NCBI GenBank assembly: GCA_021292165.1
Contig: CM037877.1
Location: 30,516,197-30,580,196, forward strand
Origin: Shinisaurus crocodilurus
Lineage: Eukaryota; Chordata; Lepidosauria; Squamata; Shinisauridae
Length of the DNA stretch: 64,000 nt
Reading direction: 5' to 3'
The stretch's first letter is position 1; the number at the start of each line of letters is the position of its first letter. Both the position numbers and the translations under genes were made by a program. Of this stretch, positions 50,479-63,265 are shown one piece after another. Below the pieces are notes generated by a model, which ran no database searches, had not been told where the DNA came from, and saw only the letters and a list, made by a program, of their open reading frames with translations.

Positions 50479-52412
50479 ATGGAAATGAGAGGCTGTGGGA
50501 GGCTGATGGCCTTTTTTTCCTGTCAAGAGGTAAGACTCACTTGCCCCGGTGAGTTGGCAAGTAGTGAATTTATGGACAACTAATTTGAGGATTCCATAGA
50601 TGCCAGTGCAGAGGCGTCCAAATTCTGAAGCATAAGCAAGAGTTGAAAGCCATTCTATTAAAGGTTTAAGTTTGGAATGCCCAGTTCCCCCTTCTCTGGC
50701 TGGCTTATGCAGAACAGTTTTGTGACACCTTGATCATTTGCTCTTGTTAATAAACTGCATAAACAGTAATTGCTATTTCTTGAAATATGTAGGATATATT
50801 GGTAAGGTCTGGGAGAAAAAAACCCAACTTGGGGGAGACATGTTTATAATTTCTATTCTGACAAGCTATGATAGGTTGTGAGAAGATCTTCAGTTTTCCT
50901 GAAGCTTTATATTCTGTTGGAAGGATTCTGGTTTAGTCATCTTGCTAGAGTGACTTGTGCAGGTCTACAAAACTTAGAAAATGTGCCGTTTGTAAAGTAG
51001 GCATCTTGTCCAGCCAGTGGTATTGTGTGGGCTGATTGCCATGATCTCTTACCTTGGAGTACCCTTTTTCTTAGGAGTGGGCATGAAAGCCACACAGTAA
51101 TTCTTTCCAAGTGTCTTGGCTGAGTGGACTTTTGCTAGACTTGAGAAACTGAGATATACATAAAGAGAACTTGTCAGTTTTTGTCCCTAACATTGCCATA
51201 GGAGATGATAGAGCAGTCTACTTTAAAATACCTGAGAGGATAAATGGAAATCTATGCAAATTTGGGGACACATTATTGATGCAGCCTGTTAAGGATACAA
51301 CCTCCACAACTGGCAGTGACTCAAAATAGGAAGTAAAATGTGTCTTTGACCCAGTGGAGGCACACCCCTGGATTAGGGGTATCCTTGAGAGGAGCTTGTT
51401 GCTACCTGATGCCCCTTTGAGAAATCTTGCTATTGAATAACCCTCTTTTCCTCAAAGATTTGTAAATGATGTATAGCTATTTCTACAAGTACATGGAAGG
51501 AAAAATCTTGGCAACAGCTTCCAGTCAGTTTAATTATGTTACACCAGAATAAATTGATGCCCTGACCTTCCTCACTAGCAGGTGAAGGTGGACATACTTT
51601 AACCACTATTTTCCTTTCTAGCAAATTGAAATACTTGCTGATTTTGGCAGTCCTAAGGAATGTACTGAAGTGCAAATGCCTGTGCAGTGTGTTCTTTGCT
51701 TGTACGAACAGTTCTGTACGTATTACTAATTAAGCCAGAATTGGCACGCAGGTTCATTGTCTGCATCACCATGGAATGCTCATACTTGAGCTTTCTTAGA
51801 AGAATTGTGAAGCCTCGTGTTGGAACTTAGTCTCTTGCAGAAGGACCTGTGGCAGATACCAAATAAACGATTATGTTTATCGCCTACATTGTTTGGGAGT
51901 TGATTACCTTGCGTATGATTTCAAGTACTCCAAAAGGACCACCAAAGGCCTTAGCTTGGATGGATTTAAGGAAGTCATTGTGGAGAAAATTGTGTAGCAG
52001 GAAAAGGCTTCTTCATTTTCTTTATTTTATATAACTTCTAAGTTTATAAAACTTGTATGCTCTAAAGTTTTGAGACACCTTATTAATTGTATAGAGACAA
52101 TTAATATTGTAAAACACTGGTCTTCACTGGTAGGTTGTGACCCAAAACTGAGTCATGCCCTTGACCTAAGATGGGTTGCGCTAGCAGGCACCACCATTTT
52201 TGTTTCATATTTTTAACAGAAGGAAAAGGCTGGAGAGACAAAATGAGAGGAGATGTGGTAAACATTAAGTGGGTTCTGTTGCTGCTGATTGGAACTGAAG
52301 GAGGATCCTCGGTGTGAAAAAGTTGAAGATACTAACCTAAAAAACTTGTTTTAAGTTCTGAAGACGGCAGGAGAGCTAGTATTTGGTTGAGAAAGTCTAG
52401 CAAAAACTACTT

Positions 52413-52533
52413 TAAGGTGCAATCCTAGGCAAGTTTAGACAGAAGAAAGGCCTAACTCCCAGCATGCCCTGGCTGGAGCATGCTGGGAGTTGTAGGCCTT
52501 TTTTTCTGTCTAAACTTGCCTAGGATTGTGTCC
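52413..52533. repeat. Palindromic MITE, complete copy
   Basis: It has aaggtgcaatcctaggcaag on the left and complementary cttgcctaggattgtgtcct on the right, with the inner stem ctcccagcatgccctggctg. It is the same family as the element at 20457. Confidence 0.75.
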
Positions 52534-53531
52534 TCAGAGTACTTGAGAAAAGAGAGCTCTCTTCTCCACAGCCTTGTAAATAGTCATTGCCCTTCAGGCT
52601 ACAGGTAGGTAAATATTTTGTGAATTAGAAGGCACATAACCCTTTTCTTGCAGGCTGCCAAATGTTCCACAAATAGAGAAACAGGTGGGCTGGCAACGTT
52701 TGAGCTAATAACATTTTATAGACTTATTTGCAAGGCTAGTTTTCGATTATTTATTAGGAATGCTGCCTTTTCAGTTGTGCCATCTTCCTCAGAGGGGCCT
52801 GTTGGGTCCCAACACTTTGGACTTTTTAAACAGCCAATCAAAACCCTGGTGCCCTACAAAGGCTTGTGGAACAGTGTGACGTGGCAGGCTGCTTCCCTGT
52901 GTGGCTTGTTTTTGTTCTGTTGTTTGTATTTGAGTCCCTGCTGTAATATGACAAATGTTTTTGGTTTTTTTTAACGTCTCATTGTTTTAATGTTTCACAT
53001 AAGCTGCCTTGTTTTCAAATGTTTAAGCAAAAGCATATTTAAGCTTTTAGAATGGCCATGGCTGTAGTACAGTAGGCTACTGACAAGTTGCTCAAGTTTT
53101 AAGTGAAAGGGTTGTTGGGGGAACAGACTGAGATTAGCCAATATCAGTCTGGGTAGATAGACGATTTGATTTGGTATTGGGTAGCTCTCTAAAAGATTCC
53201 TGAAATATTGCATATTTTGACTGAATTGATTAGGAGTTGACTGTGTAGAGATTCCCCACTGAGTGTCCTGGTACCTGTGTTAAAGAAAGGGCAAGGAAAC
53301 CTTTATTAATGCCCTACATGAACTGCCAAAGAGCTTGCCTGTGTAATTAAACAGTAATTTTCCTTCCACGTTGTTCCATGAGCTTGACACCACTTCAGCC
53401 TAGTGGCTTAAATCTTGTGTTTAAAAATGAAGCTTAATTAAGATATAGTCAGCATGTGCTGACACAGACATAAAATCAATGTTTAGTTTGCTTGAGGAAA
53501 GACTACTTTTGGGTCGTGGCTAAGTCTGGTT

Positions 53532-53559
<28 letters not shown>
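53532..53559 (+). repeat. (AC)n microsatellite
   Basis: Fourteen AC units. Confidence 0.95.
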
Positions 53560-53563
<4 letters not shown>

Positions 53564-54643
53564 TTCAGAAAGCAGGACCAAATAGCCATTTTTAAAATTC
53601 ATGTCCTCCAAATGTTAATTTGATGCTTTGAGGCATAAATGACCTTTCTAGCCAGCTCAAACTTGTCAAACAAAGGAGCGATAGAAACAAGCTGCTGTTT
53701 GTTCTAAAACAACAGCCTGCTTCTCTGAGAGAATTTCAAGGCAATGTTGCCTCTCCCCCCTACCCCCCACCCCAACAACATTAAATGAAATTTTGGCCTG
53801 TACTGCGTTTGGAGTTTAGGAAAAGAAATGTTGACCGTATATGCATCACTGGTTAGATGGTGATGAAATTCAGACAAGCTGGGGAAATTGAGCCATAGGG
53901 TCCAACTTCAGCTGTCCTGAAGACTTGAATAGTGCATCGATCCATGCCCACCCAAGCTGGCATTGCTTTGTGCAGCATCAGTGGGCTTGTTAAATGGATA
54001 ACAAGACGAGGATTTTCAATATTGTGTTAAGGCAGGGTAGAAGCATTTGTATTTAGGTTTCCTGTTTACAGCAGCATCTCATCTGGTTTATGGCTTTTTG
54101 TGTCCAGTAGGTACGCTTTGCCACGGAATGCCCCCCTCCCCCAGTAAGTCACAATGTGGTAACTGGCAGATGAGGGGAAGTGGTAAATGGCAACCCCCCC
54201 CCCCCCCGTAAAGGATTCTGCAGGGTCAGTTTGGCCAGGTAGGTGGTAAAATAAAATTTATACTTGAAATCTAGGTAGAAACTGAACAGCTTCTTTCCTT
54301 TATAATAGGTGAAGCTTCTCCTGAAAGGGTGTGTTGATGTGTTGCCTTGAGGCAATATTGATTCCCCCCCCCCAATAAAACACTTAAAGGATAGCAACAT
54401 CTTCAAGAACACAACCATATCAAAGCTCAGTAGCAAAATACTCATTCACAACCAAAGATTTGATCCAGCCAGCAAAAAGGGCGTGTATGGATTTCTTTAA
54501 GGGGGGTGGGTGGACCGGTTGGAGGCAGTGTTTGCTATTAATGGCTCAGCTGTAAGATGTGTTCAGTCTGTTAACAAGAGCATCTGATTCTGCTAAGAAT
54601 AAAGCATTAAGTTAAAAATCTCAGATGCTGCAAAACTGACATA

Positions 54644-55861
54644 CCCGTATATACTCGAGTATAAGCCGTCCCAACTATAAACCGGGGCACCTAATTTCAC
54701 CCCAAGAAACTGGGAAAACTTATTGACTCCAGTATAAGCCTAGGGTGGGAAATGCAGCAGCTACTGGTACGGTAAATTTAAAAAATAAATTTAAAAAATC
54801 AAGTTAAAGTACTTCATGCACACTATTTAATTCTACCAAATAAAATGTGTAGAAAATGGAATACTATTTAAAAATCCATTAGCAATATAGAAAAAAAAGT
54901 GACAAGATGTTGAAAAGCCTGTTCATAGAAGATTTGTGTGTCACTTGGCTCAAAAAGTCATAGGATTTATATACGGTACACAAAGTACCGTAGCTGTGGG
55001 GAGAGATCTTAGTCCTCCATAAGCACTGAGTAACAAGTAAAGAAAATGAATTCCTGGTACAGTAAAACTATCTTCTGGAAAGGCCTTTAAACAGAATAAA
55101 AGAGGGGAGAAGGGGAGAGGAAGAAAGAAGGAATAAACAATTTTTTTTTAGCACAAACGCATTCTAAATCCCCTTCCACTTTTTCTGTAGTCATTAAAGT
55201 TGTTCAGGAAACTCAAGCTCACTGAGGCCCTCCAAATTCCTTTAAGCTTTATGCTTAAAGCCTCGCCACCGCCAAAGCCCCGCTGCCGCCGCCAAAGCCC
55301 CGCTGCCGCCGCCAAAGCCCCGCTGCCGCCGAAGCCCCGCCGCCAACTTCCGCCGCCGAAGCCCCGCTGCCGCCGAAGAAGCCTCGCCGCCGCCGAAGCC
55401 CTGCCGGCGGCGGCGTGGCTTCGGCGGCAGCGAGGCTTCTTCGGCGGCAGCGAGGCTTCTTCGGCGGCAGCGAGGCTTCGGCGGCGGAAGTTGGCAGCGT
55501 GGCTTCGGCGGCAGCGGGGCTTCGGCGGCGGCGGGGCTTCGGCGGCGGCGGGGCTTCGGCGGCGGCGGGGCTTCTGCGGCGGCAGCGGGGCTTCTTCGGC
55601 GGCGTGGTTTCTTCGGCGCAGCGAGGCTTCTTCGGCGGCGGGGAGGCTTTTTCGGCGGCAACGGGGCTTTCGGCGGCGGGAGCAGGTACGGTGACGGGGG
55701 TGGCGGGGGGAGGTCTGGGGGTGGCGGCAGGGGTCCTGGGGGGGCTTCGGCGGCGGCGGGGCTTTGGCAGCGGCGGTGCTGACTCGAGTGTAAGCCGAGT
55801 GGGGCATTTTTCAGCACAAAAAATGGGCTGAAAAACTCGGCTTATACTCGAGTATATACGG
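54644..55861. mobile_element. Tc1/mariner-like DNA element with a captured minisatellite
   Basis: The left end cgtatatactcgagtataag is matched by cttatactcgagtatatacg on the right, a TIR of about 24 bases, with TA next to each end. The left part has ccgggg, ccccaagaaactgggaaaac and aatgcagcagctactggta. No transposase was seen. Most of the right half is a GC-rich minisatellite. Confidence 0.65.
55258..55780. repeat. GC-rich minisatellite with an internal inversion
   Basis: The left third repeats gccgccgaagccccgct-like units (about 17-21 bases); from about 55400 it switches to the reverse complement, ggcttcttcggcggcagcga-like. The two halves can form a long imperfect hairpin. The multiple-of-three repeat leaves long stop-free frames on both strands, which are artefacts. 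Confidence 0.85.
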
Positions 55862-55982
55862 TAATTTTTGCTTTGTTTACTGTATTTTTGTGTAGTGAAG
55901 CACCGAAAGGGCTGTGTATGACATTACTTTCCCCCATCCATATACTTTATAAAAAAAACTATAAAGGACTAGTTAGTGCAGA

Positions 55983-56108
55983 GTTAGGCAACCTGGTGCC
56001 CTCCATATGTTTTGTACTACAATTCCCAGAATCCCTGACCATGTCGGCTGGGGCTTATGAGAGTTGTAGTTCAAAATACCAGGAAGGGGTACCAAGTTGC
56101 CCTCCCGT
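55983..56108. repeat. Hairpin repeat, 'ggcaacctggtgccctcca' type
   Basis: The left half ggtgccctccatatgttttg is matched by ttcaaaataccaggaaggggt and agttgccctcc on the right. It is a decayed member of the family at 30352. Confidence 0.55.
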
Positions 56109-56779
56109 GGGTTAGCAAAATGACATGTGCAACTTTCTGTAGCACAGCTTAAACATTAGATCACATAGTAAAGCTTTCCTAACCTTTTTTTAAGCTGGTT
56201 TGGACTGCAGAGGAGGGTTTTCCCCCCACGTTTGAATAAAAATAACCCTATGCAAATAAAGCTAGATGTTGAAGAGAAAGCTAAGGTAGAACACTAAAAT
56301 TACTTTACTATGTACATAAAGTTGGGGTAGGGAGTGGACTTAGTCAGGCAATCATCCACCTGTAATCTGAATTGGTAGTCCAGGAACAGTTTTACCATTT
56401 GATCTGCTTGCCTTTCAGTTCCTGGAAGGTGTTATGGAGTGCTGGAACAAGCACAGGTGCTTGGTTGCCTACGCACTTAACACTAACAATAAAATATCAG
56501 TTTTAATTTTAACACAACTTTCTAGCCTTGCTTGAGCCATTTGCATTGGGCTATTTGTGCATTAAAGGTATGTGTGGCATAATTTGTCTTTAGAATGTGA
56601 ACAGAAAGGTGATGATGGATGTGGCCATATAGAATGGACTTTAGGTAGTACACACAAGCATAGGGTGCTTCAAAGTTGCAGCATATTGCTTTGCTGTAAC
56701 CTCCTCAGTATGTCAGGTAACATATGGAGGTCACTGGAGAATTTATAGACCTACTGCTGTACAAGGTACTTTACAAGTT

Positions 56780-57890
56780 GGCTTTAAAAAAACATGGAGA
56801 AACAATAAGGATTATATAATATTGTGGAGGAAGAGGGGGGGCTGGCTGGCCCGCCAGACCTCCCACCCTTTCCTACTCCAAAGGAAACCCAGCACTTGCC
56901 ACCATGTGGCCCAGATGGGGGGGCTGGCTGGCCCGCCACTACCCCACCCTTGCCTACTGGCAAAGGAACCAAGACCCTCTGAGATCTCAAGGTACCAGAT
57001 TGCCAGCCTCAGCTGTCTGCAACCCTACTTGAAGCTCTGTTCAGGGACTCGCCTTTAATTCTGTAACCTGGATTTAGATACTGAACCAACAGAGTACTAC
57101 AAAACCCATTTGGGGTAAAACCAAGACAAGGTTTATTTCTGGTAGCATCTTACAACAAGATTAGGCAAATAAGAGAAGCACACAATATAGAGAGACACTT
57201 TAGTACACAGTAAAGCTGCAAAATAAGAAAACCTGATTCTTTAAGATCTCTCAGGCATACACCTGTTACCTGAGGGTGTTTGCTTCAAGGGTTAGATCCA
57301 GCACAGTCCTGCCTTTCTAGAGCCCTCCAACCAGCTAATTTTACCAGGGGCTGCCTGGGGTCGGTTCCTGAGGGGGGGGGGCCTAAAGGCTCGGGCCCCT
57401 CGCTGGCGCGCTGCCATGCTGGGCACGCTACCAAAAGGACTAAGACTAAGAACAAAGGCTACACGTGGGGAGCCCCTTTTCTGTCACCTTCTTGCTTCAG
57501 CCAATCAATTTGAACTTCACCTGGCCAGGCAGGGGGGAGGGAACTGGCCAGGCAGGGGGAAGGGAACTCCTGAGTCATGGCTTGAACTATGCATATGAAT
57601 GCCCTCAGCCTGGCTCCTCCAGACCTCTAGACGCCAGGCCCCATCTCATGTTCCATGCACCCTTTGCTTCTTCCCAGCCCCCACCTGGTTTACTCATGAG
57701 GAGGCGTGTGTGTGTGTGTTTGGTTCCTGCATGCATGCATGCAGGAACCCTAAAAACTCTTTTCTCTACACGCTAACTATGCACACCCCACCCCAGCCGG
57801 TTCACACCTGAGGTGTGTGTGTGTACCCCCAAAGGCTCATTTCTCCACAAATATGAAGTTTTTTTTTTAATCATCTATTATTACATCCTT
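56780..57890 (-). repeat. Candidate LTR-like or retroposed repeat
   Basis: On the minus strand there is an AATAAA near 57132-57137 followed by T/G-rich sequence, a CCAAT-type motif (ccaatcaatt on the plus strand near 57501), and a tandem duplication (ggctggctggcccgcca, at about 56838 and 56920). No TG...CA ends or target-site duplication were found, so this is weak. Confidence 0.3.
57722..57749. repeat. Perfect 28-base palindrome
   Basis: The stretch around cctgcatgcatgcatgcagg equals its own reverse complement and can form a cruciform. Confidence 0.85.
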
Positions 57891-58794
57891 CTCCTCGTAA
57901 TCTTATAAAATGGCTAAAATTTTCCAAGTACTGTACATATATTTAAAGATAAGACAGTCCCTGGCCACAGGCTCACAATATAATATTTACAGTGCAAAAG
58001 GAGTGGGGGAAAGGGAAGAGGAAAGCAAGCACTGGAGCAGCTGCTCCTACTCTGACTGATGGATGAGACTAGGTTGGGCTCCACCTTGCAGTGATGTTCT
58101 TGGGAGGCAGGGGGAAGCACTGCCTAGAGGCCTTGGTGGCCAGGCTGATGGACAAAGCCAGAGTATGCTGCCCTTCAGTTCTCCAGTCCCAAGGCAACTG
58201 CCCATTGGACTTTAGTATTCTCTCTGGCAGGGAAGGTTGAAGCAAGTTCCCTGCAGCTGCTCTTTCTCTGGCAGATGGATGGGGCCAGGTTGGTTTTCCA
58301 CTTGCCATGATCTTCCTGGGAAGCAGTGGGTGCAGCCTCCCAGTGCCTCTTGGGTCTTCTGGCTGATGGATGGCAAAGTTGCTACATGCCTCCAAACCTG
58401 TTTTCACTTCTCAGTGTAGGATTGTAGTAGTTGCTTGAGGATCTCAATCAGTACACTAGTTATAGGAAAAGATTAACATTGGTTGTCCCTTAACTATTTT
58501 AGCAGCTCCTATGAACCCAGTATTCAAGCTTATTAAACTGAACCTTGCTAGAATTGCAGAATAGGTTCTAATCCATTTATCCCAAGTCACAATTGGTGTC
58601 CTTGCAAGCACAGGACCTGTTTTGGTAAACAGCACTGTAACCAGATAGTAATGTTTGACATTAAATGATCTGGGCATAGAATTGTCCAGTTGGAAAACAT
58701 TGTGCTTTGTGGTTTTGAACACCTTAAATTTTATATGTAACACATGCATTTGAATTATCACTGCAGTGGGCTGTGTTAACAAATATGCTGTTGT

Positions 58795-59260
58795 GGAGAA
58801 TGCAAATAATGCTTATTAAGCTTGCAGTTGATTCTTTATGATAGATGAACCAAATTGCTGTCAGGCTGTATTTACTTACACACAAACAGATGTGATTTTG
58901 GTCAAAATCAAGATAATTACTCCAGGCCTAGTTGTGTATGTGTGTGTAGCTATAGATTAAGCAACTGTTAAAAGGCTGTATTTTAAATCATTCTGGCTCA
59001 ATGAACAGACTTTCATATTGCCCTTTTGAAGGAGGCAGCCAGCCTTAGTGGTTGATTAACATGAAGCACTGGTACAATTTGTGAACTAGTTATTGCAGTA
59101 TGTTAGCTGCAAATCAAAGCTGCCGTTTAATAACACCAGAACATTCCTTATCTGTATTGTCTTTACCAGTTCTTTATCTATCCCATAAGCTCATTTTGTG
59201 AAATGCAAAAAAGTGGTGTGGTACATAGTGGCTGTGGCCAACAAGACATTACGAGCAAAC
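58795..59260. other. Unique-looking block with octamer, candidate conserved non-coding element
   Basis: The block carries an ATGCAAAT octamer near 58800, several ATTA cores and no repeat signature. It is only a candidate. Confidence 0.2.
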
Positions 59261-59489
59261 ATATTAACACATGTTACATACCCGCTGTGGTCCCACTCCC
59301 CAAAAGCAGCATGATGAAGCAGGGAAGTGGTAGTTAGGTATACGGGCTTAAACTTTTAGGGCTCTAAACAGATTAAGCACACCTTTCCCTGCCTGTTCTC
59401 CACATCACTCCCCCCCCCCCCCCAAAGCTGCTTTGAGCAGGTGGGGGAAAGTCCTTTGAATTTGTTATATGCAGAGTTACTTTTAACAG

Positions 59490-59760
59490 TTAAGAACATA
59501 ACAAGAACCATGCTGGATCATACCAAAGGTCCAACTGGTCCAGCATTCTGTTCCAGCTGCCCACAGGATCCCACAAGGAGGACATGAGTCCAACAGCGCC
59601 CTCCTGCTCATGTTCCCCAGCAACTGGTGTACATAGGCATCCTGCTTGTGATACTGGAAGTAGCATATAGCCATCAGAACTAGTAGCCATTGATAGCCTT
59701 ATCCTCTATGAATTTGTCCAATCCCCTTTTAATGGTTGCTTAATCTATATATTTGGTTTG
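59490..59760. repeat. Interspersed repeat as at 7318, longer copy
   Basis: It contains agaacataacaagaaccatg, ctggatcataccaaaggtcc and gttccccagcaactggt, then gaatttgtccaatccccttt. Confidence 0.5.
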
Positions 59761-60071
59761 GCCCTATGTTTGGGCTATCTGCCTGGAAGTCTTTAGATGA
59801 AATCTTGCCTCAGCCTAGAATACATTAACCAGCATTAGGCAAGCCACTGTTATTTGGCCTCTGTTTACAAGCTGCAGTCTATGGCTAGTATTGGTCTATC
59901 TTGCAGGGCTTTAGTAAGGATTAATGAAAGAATGTATATAAGGCACCCTGAACATTTGACTTGCTGTATAAGTGCTAAGTACTATTATCATTGATTTGCC
60001 CCAGTAGCTGCCATATACGATCAATAGGTAGTTGAGAACTTATAGTGCAACTCAGTGAATGTGGCCCAATA

Positions 60072-60145
60072 CTTGTGTGTGTGTGTGCGTGTGCGTGTGT
60101 GCGCATGCGTGCCCGCGCATGCATCTGTGTGTGCATGCATGCACG
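60072..60145 (+). repeat. Alternating purine-pyrimidine tract
   Basis: TG, CG and CA dinucleotides (tgtgtgcgtgtgcgtgtgtg, then gcgcatgcgtg and gcatgcatgcacg) make a candidate Z-DNA stretch. Confidence 0.7.
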
Positions 60146-62860
60146 TCTTGGACTTCAGCTTTGCCTCAACAGAGTGGGCACTTCTCCAAATACTGTTGTC
60201 AGCTTTAAGTGATATTAAAGGCAGTTATGTTTGCTTTGAAGAAACATGAAGATTGTCCATGCCCCCTTGCCTGCACCAGTAGATCATCTCTCACTCCCTT
60301 CTTCTTCTTTGTGACAGTCCTTAAAACATCATATGCTATATTCCTCTCACAAGAAACAGTTTCCAGACATTAGTGATACTGCATGAGGTTGGATTGGAGG
60401 GGAAATGGGACAGTGCCATCCGTGTACACCGTTTCATGGAACATTTAAGTTAGATGCTCAAATGATCTTCCCTGAGGGTTTCATCTTTTGCTAGAGTAGG
60501 CAATACTCTTTGACATGTAGAAGGGAACCTGAGAGGGCAATCCCCATACAATAAATTTATGTGGCAAAAAATAAGGCAGTGAATTGTTGTCCCAGCAGCA
60601 CCAATCTCCACAAGTATTTTCTATTATATACAAGTTCCATCTTTAAAGTGTGTGTGTGTGTGTCTGTGTGTGTGTTCTCTCTCACATTTTTAAAATTTCC
60701 TTTGAAATCAAACTAGAACAGCCATTTTCTCACTGCCATTACTGTGTTAATATCTGGTATGTGGCTTTTGTTCATTGGTCCTGCCTGTGACTACAATAGT
60801 GTATTCTGGCTTCTACTCTTAGAGGCTGCTATTGTCCCTTAATGGTATTGTGCAGCTAAATTTGCTGCAGTAGCACACTGCGTAAACACAACTAATTGTC
60901 TTGGTTTGGGGTGCCCTGAGATGCTTGATGCTTCATGGCAATGAAACAACCTACAGGACAAGGTTCCTGCATCACTCGTTATATTGAAGAGAACTAGTAG
61001 GTAATGTGGAGAGATGTTTTACGGAGTTTGTCTAGATTATATCTTTGTAATACTAGGCACCAGACCATTGCTAGTCCTAAACTCCTTCTTAAAATTGCCC
61101 AGTGTCTTTAGATTATAGGCATGAAAATGGTCACTCTAGAAATATAGTAAGCTTTGAAATAGCTTTGTGCATTATACTAATAGTTTTTAAAGGTTGAGAA
61201 CACTGGACTGGAGTGTTACTGATGGTGTGTTTCTTTTTCTCAATACAGTTAGTTTTCTGGCACAAGAACAATGTAGCCCATTTACCAATAATTTCTGGGA
61301 GTGAATCTTTCCTATTCAGTTTCCTACCAACATAATGCAACACTATGCATATGGAAATAAAAGCAAGAATGCAAAGGACGAGTTCTCCAGTTTTGAGTCA
61401 TAGAGTACCTGTAACTGTAAAATATTGGTGTTTTCATTCATTTGGTGTTAATAGAATCTTATTTTGTCTGTAATTGGGTGATGGGTGTGTATATAACCGT
61501 ATACTTTTGTATTAGGTTTTTTTGGTCTTTGAGTAATATTCTGTGTTGATTTTATCATGTATTTGTAATGTGTGATGGCAGACTTCTGTTTATACTCTTG
61601 ATGAGATTTTGTTAATGCTCAAGGTACTAACAGTAAAATGTACTGCACTTGCTGTCCAGAAATATCTCACTTGGTTAGCTCATCTAAAGTACGTTGACTG
61701 CCATCCTAAAGTGCACATGTTATTCAGTTTGGGGGTGGGGGGCTGTATTCCAAAGATATCAGGAAATGGAAGCCTCAAAGGGAATAATTTTGAGCAATGC
61801 TTCTTAGGAGTTCATAATATCTGAACAAACAGGCAATGAACAGCATATAATCTGCCGCAGCTTTAAATATACATATTAGTAAAGTAGCAGATGCTTTCGT
61901 TCTGAAATTGACATGTAAAGTAGCAGTCTTCCTCAGCAGGGTGCAGCTTTATCTGTGACTCCTTCACATGTAATGAATAGCTAATTTATGCTGTATAGTC
62001 CACAAGAGACTGAAGGGAGATGAGAAGTGGGGGAGCGTTCTGGCAACCACAGCCAGCAGGATGTGCTGAGATGTGCTTTTAATGGAAGCACATTTGAGAA
62101 CTCTTTGGGCGGTGGGGGGGGGGGATTGATTTATAAAGAAGATTGCTCATCTGTTACTTTGTATTAAATTCAAATTATTACTATGAACGGACAGGCAGGC
62201 ATTTGTTCATGTTGCAATAAGAGAAACTGGCAGGCATGGTGGTTACGAATAGTCTGCTTTGCAAGGAGAGAATCTGCAGTGGAATTTGCACTGGAAAATG
62301 GACCAGCATTTCTGTTTTCCCATTCAGTGACTATTACAGTCTCCAGTCTCATCACTGTCAAATGAATACCCATCTGTTGAGGAGGCCTCTAATTTTTAAA
62401 AGGTGTATATGAGTGGAGATTTTAAAAACTTGGATTTTCTTTCTTGTTTTCTGTATATTAATAGGTTGGGGAAGAAGGCTCACTTGATATCTGATCCGTC
62501 GATCATGGTTAAATTGGAAATGGCACAAAAATTGTAGTTACTAATAAGCATTTCAACAACCCCCACCCCCCCCATTTTCTATAGAGTAAGGTAGATTTAG
62601 TATATGGCATCTGTTGTAAGTTTGCAACCAAATGGTGAAGAAAACAAAGGAAATGTTTGAGACTCTTAATGTCTTCCACAGTTCTTATCAGTAAAGACAG
62701 GCTTCTACTACTACATAAACAGGAAAAGCCAGATAAGGGATTGCAGTACTAACCTAAACATACAAATCTATTTAGATTATGGTGGGGGTCTCCATCCTTT
62801 TTGGGTCCATCCTTTTTGCACCCCTACTTTTTATCTTGTGTTCTTTCTCACTTGCATTTC
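60146..62860. other. Intron 1, no gene seen
   Basis: Unique-looking AT-rich DNA with a TG-rich microsatellite near 60648-60674. No recognisable transposon or supported frame. Short open frames on both strands near 62170-62370 have no family support. Confidence 0.5.
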
Positions 62861-62861
62861 T

Positions 62862-62996
62862 TCCTCTCTCTCTCTCTCTCTCACACAGACACAGACACAG
62901 ACACAGACACAGACACAGACACAGACACAGACACAGACACAGACACAGACACAGACAGAATAGAGAAGGGTGCATACACACACACACACACACACA
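62862..62996 (+). repeat. Compound microsatellite: (TC)n, (CACAGA)n, (AC)n
   Basis: About ten TC units, about twelve CACAGA units from 62883 to 62957, then a short spacer and an AC run to 62996. It reads through as repetitive peptides in several frames, which are not genes. Confidence 0.95.
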
Positions 62997-63029
62997 GGGG
63001 AAAGAGTGAGGGGGGAAGAGGAAAAAACA

Positions 63030-63265
63030 CAGCATTCCCCCCCATGCAAGTCAGTGGATACATTTCTCTGTTCACTTGCATAGGGAAAAAAGCTGTGCTG
63101 CTAAAAAGTCTGTAGGAGAAAACCACCCACTGCCTTGTGGCAAAGGATCCTTGTTGGTGTGGTATGCATCCTTTCCAGCCAGTATTTAGCAGTGCAGCTT
63201 TTATGACCTCTTCCCCCCCCCCATGCAAGTGAAATAGCTCCATTCACTTGTGTGGTTGTGGTGGT
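63030..63265. repeat. Hairpin repeat with 'cccatgcaagt' arms
   Basis: The pair cacagcattccccccc-atgcaagt and acttgcatagggaaaaaagc forms one hairpin at about 63030-63097. A second, related pair lies at 63190-63262, and gctgctaaa matches tttagcagtgcagc between them. Confidence 0.5.

Larger units (their letters stand above)
50480..54640. other. Intron 1, few repeats, no gene seen
   Basis: It includes a hAT-like remnant at about 52112-52335 (acactggtcttcactggtag), a MITE and an AC microsatellite (listed separately), and a C run near 54186. The block about 53380-53760 looks unique and AT-balanced and is a candidate conserved element. Confidence 0.45.

Noticed and set aside
55148..55831. Several stop-free frames of 138-219 codons on both strands
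   Set aside because: They are translations of the GCC/CGG minisatellite, made of Pro/Arg/Ala or Gly/Ala/Arg repeats.
62772..63243. Open frames of alternating residues (His-Arg, Thr-Asp, Cys-Leu, Ser-Val)
   Set aside because: They come from the CACAGA and TC/AC microsatellites.
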